Positions 33,991-41,829 of a stretch of DNA of 64,000 nt are shown piece after piece; the first letter of the stretch is position 1; every line of letters begins with the position of its first letter. The DNA comes from Aquabacterium sp. (GTDB taxonomy: Bacteria; Pseudomonadota; Gammaproteobacteria; Burkholderiales; Burkholderiaceae_C). The DNA is taken from contig NZ_JAQSDR010000030.1 of NCBI RefSeq assembly GCF_029946005.1, positions 62,001 through 126,000 on the forward strand, given 5' to 3'. Under the pieces are notes generated by a model. That model was not told the origin of the DNA. It made no database searches and saw nothing but the letters and a program-made list of their open reading frames with translations. The translations under genes were made by a program, and so were the position numbers.

Positions 33991-34425
33991 ATGCGCACCT
34001 ACCCCAGCAACAGCCCCGAAGCCGCCGCGCGCCTCGTTGCGCTCGTTCTCATCTCCGACGGTCATGTGTGCCGATCCGAGCTGGATGCCCTCGACCGCTT
34101 GGAGGCTGCGCATGAACTTGGACTGCAGCCTGATGCCATGTCGGGCATCGTTCAGACACTGTGTGAGGATCTTCTGCTCGGCGCCTACGCCAGTGGCTCG
34201 CTAGTGGCCAACGTTGACGAAGCTGCCCTGACTTCGCTGGTGGCCGAAGTGACCGACCCGGTGCTTCGGGGCAGGGTGCTGCGCTTGGCGGTCGCGGTCG
34301 CCAACGCGGACCGACACCTCGCCGAAGGCGAGTTGCTGGTGATCGAAGCCGCTTACCGCCGTTGGGCTGGCGCTGAAGCTGCCCTTGTTGGCGACCGAAC
34401 GCCGCCCGCCTGGCAGGTCAACTGA
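33991..34425 (+). CDS. TerB-like protein (paralogue 2)
   Basis: A 144-residue TerB-like protein, a diverged paralogue of 32674-33090: both start MRTYP, share SPxAAAR and LCEDLL blocks, and have a central DPxLRxR helix followed by ADxxxAEGE. This copy has SDGHVCRSELDALDR in place of ADGDIGQPEIDLLDR. The ATG at 33991 aligns with the paralogue's start. It is divergent from the HPF operon and convergent with the LysR gene. Paralogues flanking an HPF-like gene suggest one stress module. Confidence 0.78.
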   Translation: MRTYPSNSPEAAARLVALVLISDGHVCRSELDALDRLEAAHELGLQPDAMSGIVQTLCEDLLLGAYASGSLVANVDEAALTSLVAEVTDPVLRGRVLRLAVAVANADRHLAEGELLVIEAAYRRWAGAEAALVGDRTPPAWQVN

Positions 34426-34434
34426 TTGCGCTCG

Positions 34435-35316
34435 TCAGGTTCGCACTGCGGCCAGAATCTGCATCACCAGGGGGTGATGCTGCCCCCGGCGCGACCGAAT
34501 CGCGTGGATCTCTTCTGACACGTCTCCGCAGCGGCCGAGCAGCCTCAGACCGCGCATCAGCGCAGCATCTGCGGCGCCAAGTCGGCTCACCGGGAACACG
34601 CCCATCCCACGCGCTGCAAAGACCGCCATCAAGGCACTGTCCTCGAATTCCCCCACGACCCGTGGCCGCAAGCCCTGCGCTTCGAACCAGCGATCAAGGC
34701 TGAAGCGCAGTGCCGAATGGCCGGTCGGCAGGAGCACCGGCAGCCGGTCCAGTGACTGGGGAAAATCCGCCACGTCGGCTTTGCGAACGATGGCCGCGGG
34801 TCCGTACCATTCCACCGGTGACTGGGACACGCGTTCACTGGTGAGTCGCAGGTTTGGATTGTTGGGCGCCGCCTGCCCGGCGAGTACCAGGTCCAGGTGG
34901 TGCAAGGCCAGTTCGGCCAGCAATTGATCGACCTCGCCCTCGTGGCACACCAAGCGCAGCGACGGCGTGGCCAGGATCGGCGCAAGCAGTGCGTGCACGG
35001 CCAGCTTGGAGATGCCATCCGAGAAGCCGACCGCCAAGCGCGCGACCTGGCCACTGGCCGCCTCGCGCACCTCTTCCGGGATCGCCTGCCCGATCTGAAA
35101 GACCTCTTCTGCCCGGGCAAAGGCGGCCTGCCCTGCCTCGGTCAACGCGACACCCCGGCCGGCAGGCTTGAGCAGTTGGTGCCCCAGCGCCTTCTCCAAT
35201 TCCCGCACTTGGGCGCTGATGGTCTGCACGGCCATGTCGAGCCGTTCGGCCGCGCGGGCGAAGCCGCCTTCTTTCGTCACGACCCAGAAGTAGTACAGGT
35301 GGCGGAAATTCAGCAT
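34435..35316 (-). CDS. LysR-family regulator, NhaR-like
   Basis: A 293-residue LTTR. The start MLNFRHLYYFWVVTKEGGFARAAERLD is typical of the NhaR subgroup, which in E. coli responds to sodium and alkali and activates nhaA and osmC. The effector domain has the usual acidic and glycine landmarks (DSALMAVFAARGMGVFP). It is divergent from terC, and the shared promoter region holds a TTCGG-N5-CCGAA palindrome 12 bases from its start, so it likely regulates itself and terC. ATG 35314-35316 is preferred. Confidence 0.86.
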   Translation of the reverse strand: MLNFRHLYYFWVVTKEGGFARAAERLDMAVQTISAQVRELEKALGHQLLKPAGRGVALTEAGQAAFARAEEVFQIGQAIPEEVREAASGQVARLAVGFSDGISKLAVHALLAPILATPSLRLVCHEGEVDQLLAELALHHLDLVLAGQAAPNNPNLRLTSERVSQSPVEWYGPAAIVRKADVADFPQSLDRLPVLLPTGHSALRFSLDRWFEAQGLRPRVVGEFEDSALMAVFAARGMGVFPVSRLGAADAALMRGLRLLGRCGDVSEEIHAIRSRRGQHHPLVMQILAAVRT

Positions 35317-35327
35317 GGAAACCTCAC

Positions 35328-35342
35328 TTCGGAAAAACCGAA
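35328..35342. promoter_or_regulatory. T-N11-A palindrome between LysR gene and terC
   Basis: TTCGGAAAAACCGAA is a perfect palindrome (TTCGG/CCGAA with five A between) with the LysR signature T-N11-A. It is the best-matching copy of a site found at three other places in this cluster and lies 12 bases upstream of the LysR start codon. Confidence 0.6.
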
Positions 35343-35461
35343 TCTGCACTCACTTTAGCGCTGATTCCTTCGAAGCCATGAACCGAAGAACATGCCCGTC
35401 ATCTCATCACCATTTTTGCGGTACCGGCACCTTCGCCGCCGCCATTCTTCAAGGACCATCG

Positions 35462-36463
35462 ATGGACAACTTGACTGCGCTCCTGGCAATCGATTTCTTG
35501 CAAAAACCGGCTTGGATGTGGCTGGTCTTCGCGGGCGTCGTGGTCACGCTGCTGGCGTTTGACCTGGGCGTGTTGCACAAGGACGATCACGAGATCGGTG
35601 TGCGCGAAAGCCTGCTGCTCTCTTCGGGCTACATCAGCGTAGCGCTGATGTTCGGCGCCTGGATCTGGTGGTACCTGGGCGCGCAGAGCGGCATGGACTT
35701 CTACACAGGCTTCATGATCGAGAAGTCGCTGTCGATGGACAACGTTTTCGTCATTGCGCTGATTTTCACATTCTTCGCGATTCCGCGGCAGTACCAACAC
35801 CGGGTGCTGTTCTGGGGCATCCTGGGCGTGCTTGTGCTGCGCGCTCTGATGATCGGACTGGGTGCCACACTGGTCAGTGAGTTCAGTTGGGTGCTGTACC
35901 TGTTCGGCGCTTTCCTGGTGATCACGGGCATCAAGATGTGGCTGATGGTTGACCACGTGCCCGACATCGCCAACAACCTGCTGCTGAAGTTTCTCAAGAA
36001 GCACATGCGCGTGACTGAAAAGCTGCACGGCAATGCGTTCTGGGTACGCCAGGCCGATCCGGTCTCAGGCAAGTGGGTTCGCACTGCAACACCCCTGCTG
36101 CTGGCTTTGGTCATGATCGAGTTTGTCGATCTGGTTTTCGCGGTCGACTCTGTCCCTGCAATCTTCGCGATCACGACCGATCCCTTCATCGTCTACACCA
36201 GCAACATCTTCGCCATCCTGGGTCTGCGGGCGCTGTACTTCGCACTGGCAGCGATGATTCACCGGTTCAAGTACCTCAAGTACGCGCTGGCCCTGGTCCT
36301 GGTCTTCATCGGCACGAAGATCTTCCTGGTCGGCTTCATCGGCAAGTTCCCACCTGCCGTCTCACTGGGCGTGACCTTTGGCCTCATTGCAGGTGGGGTG
36401 GTGGTGTCAATGTGGAAGACGCGCGCAGCCCGCACCCCTGTTCAGGCGTCTGGGTTTCCCTAA
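35462..36463 (+). CDS. TerC-family integral membrane protein (Alx-like)
   Basis: A 333-residue protein with about eight transmembrane segments. Conserved acidic stretches SLSMDNVFVIALIFT and MIEFVDLVFAVDSVPAIFAI are TerC signatures, thought to bind or carry a metal ion such as manganese. The E. coli homologue Alx is induced at alkaline pH. The ATG at 35462 starts the first transmembrane helix; about 120 bp separate it from the palindrome at 35328. It forms the last gene of the stress cluster. Confidence 0.87.
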   Translation: MDNLTALLAIDFLQKPAWMWLVFAGVVVTLLAFDLGVLHKDDHEIGVRESLLLSSGYISVALMFGAWIWWYLGAQSGMDFYTGFMIEKSLSMDNVFVIALIFTFFAIPRQYQHRVLFWGILGVLVLRALMIGLGATLVSEFSWVLYLFGAFLVITGIKMWLMVDHVPDIANNLLLKFLKKHMRVTEKLHGNAFWVRQADPVSGKWVRTATPLLLALVMIEFVDLVFAVDSVPAIFAITTDPFIVYTSNIFAILGLRALYFALAAMIHRFKYLKYALALVLVFIGTKIFLVGFIGKFPPAVSLGVTFGLIAGGVVVSMWKTRAARTPVQASGFP

Positions 36464-36564
36464 TCGATCAGGTCAACACTTGGCCGCCACGGCCATTGAG
36501 CCGGAGGCGTCATCCGGCAAGAATGGCTGAGCGCTAGTAACGCACCAACATTGAAGGATCAAGA

Positions 36565-38199
36565 ATGGACGGATTGAATCGGCGGAAGTTTCTGGGCGGT
36601 GCCGCAGCCGCGGTGGCGGGCGCTTCGTTGCCGAGTGCTGCCAACGCAGCCATTCCCACCACAACCTCGCAAGAACGTGTCGTCGTGATCGGCTCGGGCT
36701 TTGGCGGCGGTGTCTCGGCGCTGCGCCTGGGCCAGGCGGGCATCAAGGTGTTGGTGCTGGAGCGCGGCCGTTGGTGGAAAACCGGCCCCAACGCTGAAAC
36801 CTTCCCCCATGCCACCACCCTGGACAAGCGCGATCTGTTCTACACCGCCTGGCCGGAAATCAATGGCAAGCGCATCGGCTGGAACCCCTACGCGGGCCTG
36901 CTGGAACCGTTCGTCGGGCAAGGCATCATCGCCGTCACCCCGGCTGGGGTCGGGGGTGGTTCGCTGATGTACCAGGGCATGACGCTGCAGCCCTCGGAGC
37001 GCCTGTTCAAGGCCTGCTTCCCGCAGATCGACTATGCGGAGATGGCGTCCATCTACTACCCACGGGTGGCCCAGATGCTGCAAGTTCAGACGGCACCCGA
37101 TGCCTTGGTCAACAGCCCGAACTACCAGGCGGCGCGCCTGTTCGCCACGAAGGTGACCGCAGCAGGCTACGACCTGCAGAAGATCCCCATGCCCATCGAC
37201 TGGAACTACGCCTTGGCCGAACTGCGGGGCGAAATGAAGCCCTCGTACACCAACGGCGATTGCGCGCTCGGCGTCAACAACGGGGGCAAGCACTCGGTCG
37301 ATGTGACCTACATCGAGCAGGCCATGGCCACGGGCAACGTCACGGTGGAAGCGCTGCACAACGTGACCAGCATTGCCCGTGCGCGCAATGGCTCGTGGGT
37401 GATCAAGGTGGATCGCACGGACGAAACCGGCACGGTGCTGGAGCGCAAGGTCATCACGGCCAAGAGCCTGATCCTCTCCGCTGGCACCATCAACACGTCG
37501 AAGCTGCTGGTGCGCGCCAAGGCCCGCGGCGACATCACCGGCCTGCCAGAAGGCGTTGGCCAGGGTTATGGCACCAATGCCGATCAAATCTACGTCTGGG
37601 CGAACGACAACGAGAACTTCGGCACGGCTCAAGGCGGCCCAGTCGTGTATGGCAGCAAGGAGTGGAACGATTCGAGCCAACCCGCGAACACGGTGATCCA
37701 GGCCTCCCTGCCACCGCCCAGCAAAACCAGCACCTCCAGTGCGCTCCCCTCCGCGCTGCTGCCCTCGGCGACGGCCGTGGCGGACACCACTTCTTCGACC
37801 AAGTCGACGATGCTCGTGGGCTTCGGCATGAGCAATGGCCGGGGCAAGTTTGTCTACAACTGGCTGACCGACAAGGTGGAGTTGAAGTGGCCCTCTGGCG
37901 GCGATGCCGCGGCCGCCAAGCGCATCAAGGAACGGATCACCGCCATCGCGGGCCCCGGCGCCAAGCTGACGAACACCAACGACCTGGTCAACACCACCTG
38001 GCACTCGCTGGGGGGCGCCTGCATCGGCGTGGTGTGCGACCAGGAAGGGCGCGTGAAGGGCCAGCGCGGGCTGTATGTGCTGGACGGCGCCCTGATGCCA
38101 GGGGCCACGGCTGCCTGCAACCCGTCCATGACGATTGCCGCCGTGGTGGAGCGGGCCCTTGACCTCATCGTGCAGAACGACATCGGCACGATCATTTGA
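36565..38199 (+). CDS. Cholesterol-oxidase-like GMC oxidoreductase with Tat leader
   Basis: A 544-residue FAD enzyme. The twin-arginine leader (NRRKFLGGAAAAVAGASLP) directs folded export. The FAD-binding loop is VVVIGSGFGGGVSALRL; VTPAGVGGGSLMYQGM follows. The C-terminus has WHSLGGACIGVVCDQEGRVKG and GLYVLDGALMPGATAACNPSMTI, closely matching the active-site histidine and asparagine regions of class I cholesterol oxidases. It should oxidise a 3-beta-hydroxysteroid or similar alcohol, giving hydrogen peroxide. An intrinsic terminator follows it. Confidence 0.87.
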   Translation: MDGLNRRKFLGGAAAAVAGASLPSAANAAIPTTTSQERVVVIGSGFGGGVSALRLGQAGIKVLVLERGRWWKTGPNAETFPHATTLDKRDLFYTAWPEINGKRIGWNPYAGLLEPFVGQGIIAVTPAGVGGGSLMYQGMTLQPSERLFKACFPQIDYAEMASIYYPRVAQMLQVQTAPDALVNSPNYQAARLFATKVTAAGYDLQKIPMPIDWNYALAELRGEMKPSYTNGDCALGVNNGGKHSVDVTYIEQAMATGNVTVEALHNVTSIARARNGSWVIKVDRTDETGTVLERKVITAKSLILSAGTINTSKLLVRAKARGDITGLPEGVGQGYGTNADQIYVWANDNENFGTAQGGPVVYGSKEWNDSSQPANTVIQASLPPPSKTSTSSALPSALLPSATAVADTTSSTKSTMLVGFGMSNGRGKFVYNWLTDKVELKWPSGGDAAAAKRIKERITAIAGPGAKLTNTNDLVNTTWHSLGGACIGVVCDQEGRVKGQRGLYVLDGALMPGATAACNPSMTIAAVVERALDLIVQNDIGTII

Positions 38200-38225
38200 C
38201 GAGCTTAGGTTTGAGCTGAAAAAAA

Positions 38226-38244
38226 GGGGCCCTGCTTGGGCCCC
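38226..38244. terminator. Bidirectional intrinsic terminator
   Basis: GGGGCCC and GGGCCCC form a perfect seven-base GC stem with a TGCTT loop. An A-run lies to the left and a T-rich run to the right, so it can end transcription of the GMC gene and of the convergent lipoprotein gene. Confidence 0.85.
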
Positions 38245-38277
38245 TTCTCATTTTCCTGCCTCAGCAGGCTGCCAGCC

Positions 38278-38853
38278 TCACTGCTTGCTCATGCAACGCT
38301 GCTTGAAGTCCGCATCACCCAGCAACTTGCCAGCCAGCACTGGATAGAGCGCCGTGTATTGATTGAACGCGGCAGGCACCGCCACCGCCGCCATGAACGA
38401 GGACTCCCACTGTGCCGTGGCCGTCAACGCTTTGTCCAGGCAGACACCATTGGCTCGCGTCACCAGGAATCGGGCGCCCAAGGTGGCGGTCCCGACCGAC
38501 ATCCCGGCTTCCAGTTCACTCTTGGTGAGCTCACCGGTGATGGTGATGGCCGAAGCCTCGTTCAGCTTGTTGCCAGCACGCAGCTCCGTGACCAGCACGT
38601 CGCGCAGATAGCTGGAGAAGCTTTGACCGCTGGGCGCGCTCAAAGTGTTGGAGCCACGGACCGAGATGGCCTGGTCAACGCTGGGGCTCAGGCCCGCTGC
38701 GAGCTTGAAGCTGCCCACCTTGACGGAATCGGGCAACTGCTTGGCGGCATTCACATTGGCCATGCTGGGCTGCGGAGCAGGCACGGTGATGTTGGCGCAA
38801 CCCACGGCCGACAGGGCGGCCACGGTGATGAGGGCGATTTTGGTGAACTTCAT
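38278..38853 (-). CDS. Lipoprotein of unknown function
   Basis: A 191-residue lipoprotein: MKFTKIALITVAALSAVGCAN with lipidated C19. The mature part has an alternating hydrophobic pattern of a beta-rich domain (YLRDVLVTELRAGNKLNEASAITITGEL) and ends near a cysteine pair (CLDKAL, KQRCMSK) that may form a disulfide. No family is recognised. Its ATG overlaps the stop of the next gene upstream as ATGA, so both are translated from one mRNA. Confidence 0.7.
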   Translation of the reverse strand: MKFTKIALITVAALSAVGCANITVPAPQPSMANVNAAKQLPDSVKVGSFKLAAGLSPSVDQAISVRGSNTLSAPSGQSFSSYLRDVLVTELRAGNKLNEASAITITGELTKSELEAGMSVGTATLGARFLVTRANGVCLDKALTATAQWESSFMAAVAVPAAFNQYTALYPVLAGKLLGDADFKQRCMSKQ

Positions 38854-39476
38854 GGGATGTTTTGGAATTGTGGGTTGTTGGAAAGCTTCACGAGCAAGGT
38901 TTTGACGGCTTGCCTGACCATGGTGGTGACCGCCTCATTGATGCTGGCCATCTTGGTCGCGGCGGCCTCGGGGCCACTGCTGGCACCCAGAGACGTGTAG
39001 ATCGCGTGATTGGCCTTGGCCTCAATTTTCGGACTGTTGTCCGACTGTTTGTATTGAAGGTCGCAGGTATAGCCGTCGCCCACCGTGCTGCCGACCAAGC
39101 CCAAGGTCAGGCCCGTCATGACGCCCTTGCTGACGGCGTCATCGCTCAGCGGGACGTTGTTGATCGTCAGCTGTAGCACGCCAGCGCCAGGCTCGGCCGT
39201 GTCTTTGATCTCGCTGAAGAGGCCACTTTGCTTGACCAGGTCGGTCACTTGGCCCCTCAGTTGCTGCGTGGCCTGCGCGTTGTTGCTGCCCTTGGTCTGG
39301 AAGCTGAAGAACAGCTGCACAGGTTTGGGTGATGCCGGTTTGGTGACCTGGGCCGTGTCTGCTCCGCGCAGGCCATTGTCGACATAAAAGTTCGCACAGC
39401 CTGCGAACATGGTGCTGGCGGCCGCGAGCACGGACAAGGCCGCCCAACGCAGCGGCCGATGATTGATTCGAATCAC
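38850..39476 (-). CDS. Lipoprotein of unknown function, paired with the next gene
   Basis: A 208-residue lipoprotein. A GTG at 39474-39476 has GGAGGA seven bases upstream and gives a proper lipoprotein signal (RWAALSVLAAASTMFAGC), so it is preferred over an upstream longer frame. The mature protein (QVTDLVKQSGLFSEIKD, then SKGVMTGLTLGLVGSTVGDGYTC) resembles proteins of a trimeric-lipoprotein type but I do not recognise a family. It forms a two-gene unit with 38278-38853, suggesting the two proteins act together at the outer membrane. Confidence 0.68.
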   Translation of the reverse strand: MIRINHRPLRWAALSVLAAASTMFAGCANFYVDNGLRGADTAQVTKPASPKPVQLFFSFQTKGSNNAQATQQLRGQVTDLVKQSGLFSEIKDTAEPGAGVLQLTINNVPLSDDAVSKGVMTGLTLGLVGSTVGDGYTCDLQYKQSDNSPKIEAKANHAIYTSLGASSGPEAAATKMASINEAVTTMVRQAVKTLLVKLSNNPQFQNIP

Positions 39477-39612
39477 GAAATCCTCCCTGACAACTCGATG
39501 TATGCACATGCGATTCATGCGCACGACGGGCGCTGTGGGCATGGCCACAACAAAGAATATTATCGCCCAACACTTGTGACAATTTGTCAGGACAACCGCG
39601 CCTCCTTGGCAC

Positions 39613-40410
39613 TCATCGACCAAGGCCCGCAGGCCAAGTGAAGATCTCGACCCCAGTTTCGGTCACACCCACGGTGTGCTCGAACTGCGCGGACAAGGCG
39701 TGGTCTTTGGTGACCGTGGTCCAGCCGTCGCCCAGCACCTTCACGTCAGACTTGCCCGCATTGAGCATGGGCTCGATCGTGAAGATCATGCCCGGCTCCA
39801 GCAGCACGCCCGTGCCACGCTGCCCGTAATGAAGCACCTGCGGCGCATCGTGGAAGACCAGGCCTGTGCCGTGCCCGCAAAAGTCGCGCACCGATGAGAA
39901 GCCGGCCTGTCGCGTCAGCGCTTCGATGGCCGCGCCAACATCGCCCAACCGCGCACCGGGCCTGACCTCGGCGATGCCGGCCATCATGGCCGCGTGGGTG
40001 GTGTCGACCAGGCGCTGCGCCAGGATCGAGACCTTGCCCACCGTGAAGGTCCGGCTGGAATCACCATGCCAGCCATCCAGCTTGGGTGTGACGTCGATGT
40101 TGACGATGTCGCCCGCCTTGAGCACCTTTTGCTCAGACGGGATGCCATGCGTGACCACGTGGTTCACCGAGATGCAGGTGGCGTGCCGGTAGCCCTTGTA
40201 ATCAATGGTGGCAGGGATGGCGCCGGCCTCGCGCATGAAGGTTTCGCACAGGCGATCGAGTTCGGCGGTGCTTACACCCGGGCGCACGTGCAAGGCGATG
40301 AAATCGAGCGTGTCGGCCGCCACGCGACCAGCACGGCGCATGGCCGCGAACTCGGCTTCGTCGTGCAAAGGGATAGGACGGCCGGCGTCTTTTTGGGTGG
40401 AGTGGCGCAT
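39613..40410 (-). CDS. map: Methionine aminopeptidase type I
   Basis: A 265-residue enzyme that removes the N-terminal methionine of new proteins. Type I landmarks: ISVNHVVTHGIPSEQKVL with the substrate histidine, NIDVTPKLDGWHGDSSRTF with two aspartate metal ligands, FCGHGTGLVFHDAPQV with a histidine ligand, and EPMLNAG with a glutamate ligand. It has no N-terminal zinc-finger extension. This is likely a second copy, since the usual one is with rpsB-tsf; its neighbours here are a TetR regulator and lipoproteins. Confidence 0.92.
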   Translation of the reverse strand: MRHSTQKDAGRPIPLHDEAEFAAMRRAGRVAADTLDFIALHVRPGVSTAELDRLCETFMREAGAIPATIDYKGYRHATCISVNHVVTHGIPSEQKVLKAGDIVNIDVTPKLDGWHGDSSRTFTVGKVSILAQRLVDTTHAAMMAGIAEVRPGARLGDVGAAIEALTRQAGFSSVRDFCGHGTGLVFHDAPQVLHYGQRGTGVLLEPGMIFTIEPMLNAGKSDVKVLGDGWTTVTKDHALSAQFEHTVGVTETGVEIFTWPAGLGR

Positions 40411-40437
40411 GGGAAAAAAAGGCGGTTTGGGGACGGG

Positions 40438-41082
40438 TCAGTGGGGGGGCAATGCAGCCGCTTCTTGGGCCCACCAGGGGCACAGGGCTTGGTGCGAAGT
40501 CCGCAGCAGGGCTTCGGCATTTGCGGGGATGTCACGGCCCTGCAGCAGGGCGGGCCGGACCAGCGCCAGCGGCGCATCGAGCAGCACGAAGCGCAACAGC
40601 GTGGCCACCTCCTGCGCCTGGGCAGCGGCATCGGAGGTCTGCGGCCAGGTGCCGCAATGCGGGGCACAAAGCCGCACAGCTTCTTCGAAGGCGTGATCCA
40701 GCGCGAGTTGCTCATCTTCCAGGCGCTGGCGCCAGGGCTCGGCCAGGGCCTCGTCGATGGGTGGGTGGTCTTCACACTGCAACAGGAAGCGCGCGTGCAG
40801 CGGGTGCTGACGGCACCAAGTCAGCAAGGCCTGCACGGCCAGCCATGTGTGGCCAGCTTGCCAGTGCGCCGCCACGGCCTGGCGCAAGCCAGCCTTGGCC
40901 TGCAACCAAGCGCGCGCCAGCACTTCACTGCGCGAACCGAAGCGGTGGTAGACCGAGCCCATGGGCGCGCCCGCCTTGTTGGCGATGGCCGCCATGGACA
41001 CCGCCGCCACACCGCAGGTGGCGGCCAGCTCAATGGCGGCCTGAACAAAAGTGTCGTCGTTGAATTTAGCGAGTCGAACCAT
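40438..41082 (-). CDS. TetR-family regulator
   Basis: A 214-residue regulator. The N-terminal HTH reads VSMAAIANKAGAPMGSVYHRFGSRSEVLARAWL; the C-terminal ligand-binding part is rich in tryptophan and cysteine (AHWQAGHTWLAVQALLTWCRQH) and is not assignable to a known ligand. A perfect nine-base inverted repeat lies directly upstream. It lies between the DJ-1/PfpI gene and map on the same strand; 27 bases separate it from map, so map may be read from the same promoter. Confidence 0.87.
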   Translation of the reverse strand: MVRLAKFNDDTFVQAAIELAATCGVAAVSMAAIANKAGAPMGSVYHRFGSRSEVLARAWLQAKAGLRQAVAAHWQAGHTWLAVQALLTWCRQHPLHARFLLQCEDHPPIDEALAEPWRQRLEDEQLALDHAFEEAVRLCAPHCGTWPQTSDAAAQAQEVATLLRFVLLDAPLALVRPALLQGRDIPANAEALLRTSHQALCPWWAQEAAALPPH

Positions 41083-41108
41083 CCAATTAGAATAAACAAT
41101 CTAATTGG
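41083..41108 (-). promoter_or_regulatory. Perfect inverted repeat upstream of the TetR gene
   Basis: CCAATTAGA (41083-41091) and TCTAATTGG (41100-41108) are perfect arms with an eight-base AT-rich spacer. It starts right at the TetR start codon (41082), so binding would block the regulator's own transcription or translation. The form and place suit a TetR autoregulatory operator. Confidence 0.6.
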
Positions 41109-41113
41109 TGACG

Positions 41114-41776
41114 TCAACCTTGAAGTGCTTTGACCAAGGCCTTGGCAATGGCCTCACTTGAGCGTGGATTCTGGCCCGTCAGCAAGTTCCCATCATGCTC
41201 AAGGTGGCTGAGCAGCGGCAGGATTGCCGAGCTGAAAATGGCACCGCTTGATTTCATGGCGTCTTCAAGAAGGAACGGCACTTCATCGGTCAGACCGGCC
41301 AGCTTCTCTTCCATGTTGGTGAAACCCGTGGCCTTGCGTCCGGCAAAGAAGGCGGCTCCATCCGCCCGCTTGGCGCCCACCAGCGCGGCGGGGCCATGGC
41401 AAACGGCAGCGATCAGCTTGCCTGCGGCATCGTGCCGCGCGACCAGGGCGTGCAAGGTCTCGTCTTGCGCGAGGTCCACCATGGGACCATGCCCACCCGG
41501 GATGAAGATGGCATCGAACTCTTCGGCTTGGATGGCATCGAGCCTGACGCTGGTGCGCAAGGCCGCCAAAGCTGAAGACCACGCTGCCTGATCCTTCTCA
41601 CCGGGAAGGGATGCAGGGTCGAGCGGCACGACGCCGCCTTTGGGCGAGGCCACCGTGACGGCGATGCCCGCTTCAATGGCGGCCAAGTAAGGCACCGCAA
41701 ACTCTTCCACCCAAAGCCCGGTGGGATGGCCAGAGGCCAGGTGGTTGCTGCTGGTCGTGACAAAAAGTGCGCGCAT
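41114..41776 (-). CDS. DJ-1/PfpI family protein (type 1 amidotransferase-like)
   Basis: A 220-residue protein: FVTTSSNHLASGHPTGLWVEEFAVPYLAAIEAGIAVT, FDAIFIPGGHGPMVDL and the nucleophile elbow AAVCHGPAAL. This arrangement is the class I glutamine-amidotransferase-like fold of Hsp31/YajL-type proteins, which act on methylglyoxal-modified molecules or as chaperones. The cysteine in VCHGP is preserved. It lies upstream of the TetR gene on the same strand, whose regulator may control it. ATG 41774-41776. Confidence 0.85.
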   Translation of the reverse strand: MRALFVTTSSNHLASGHPTGLWVEEFAVPYLAAIEAGIAVTVASPKGGVVPLDPASLPGEKDQAAWSSALAALRTSVRLDAIQAEEFDAIFIPGGHGPMVDLAQDETLHALVARHDAAGKLIAAVCHGPAALVGAKRADGAAFFAGRKATGFTNMEEKLAGLTDEVPFLLEDAMKSSGAIFSSAILPLLSHLEHDGNLLTGQNPRSSEAIAKALVKALQG

Positions 41777-41829
41777 GTTGCCCTTTCGAGAGGAGTGATC
41801 GCCTCTCTTGGCAAATGCCATGCCGATTA

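Noticed and set aside
36559-38004. 481-codon frame on the minus strand over the GMC oxidoreductase
   Set aside because: Mirror of a gene with an intact FAD loop and active site. No ribosome site or domain on the other strand.
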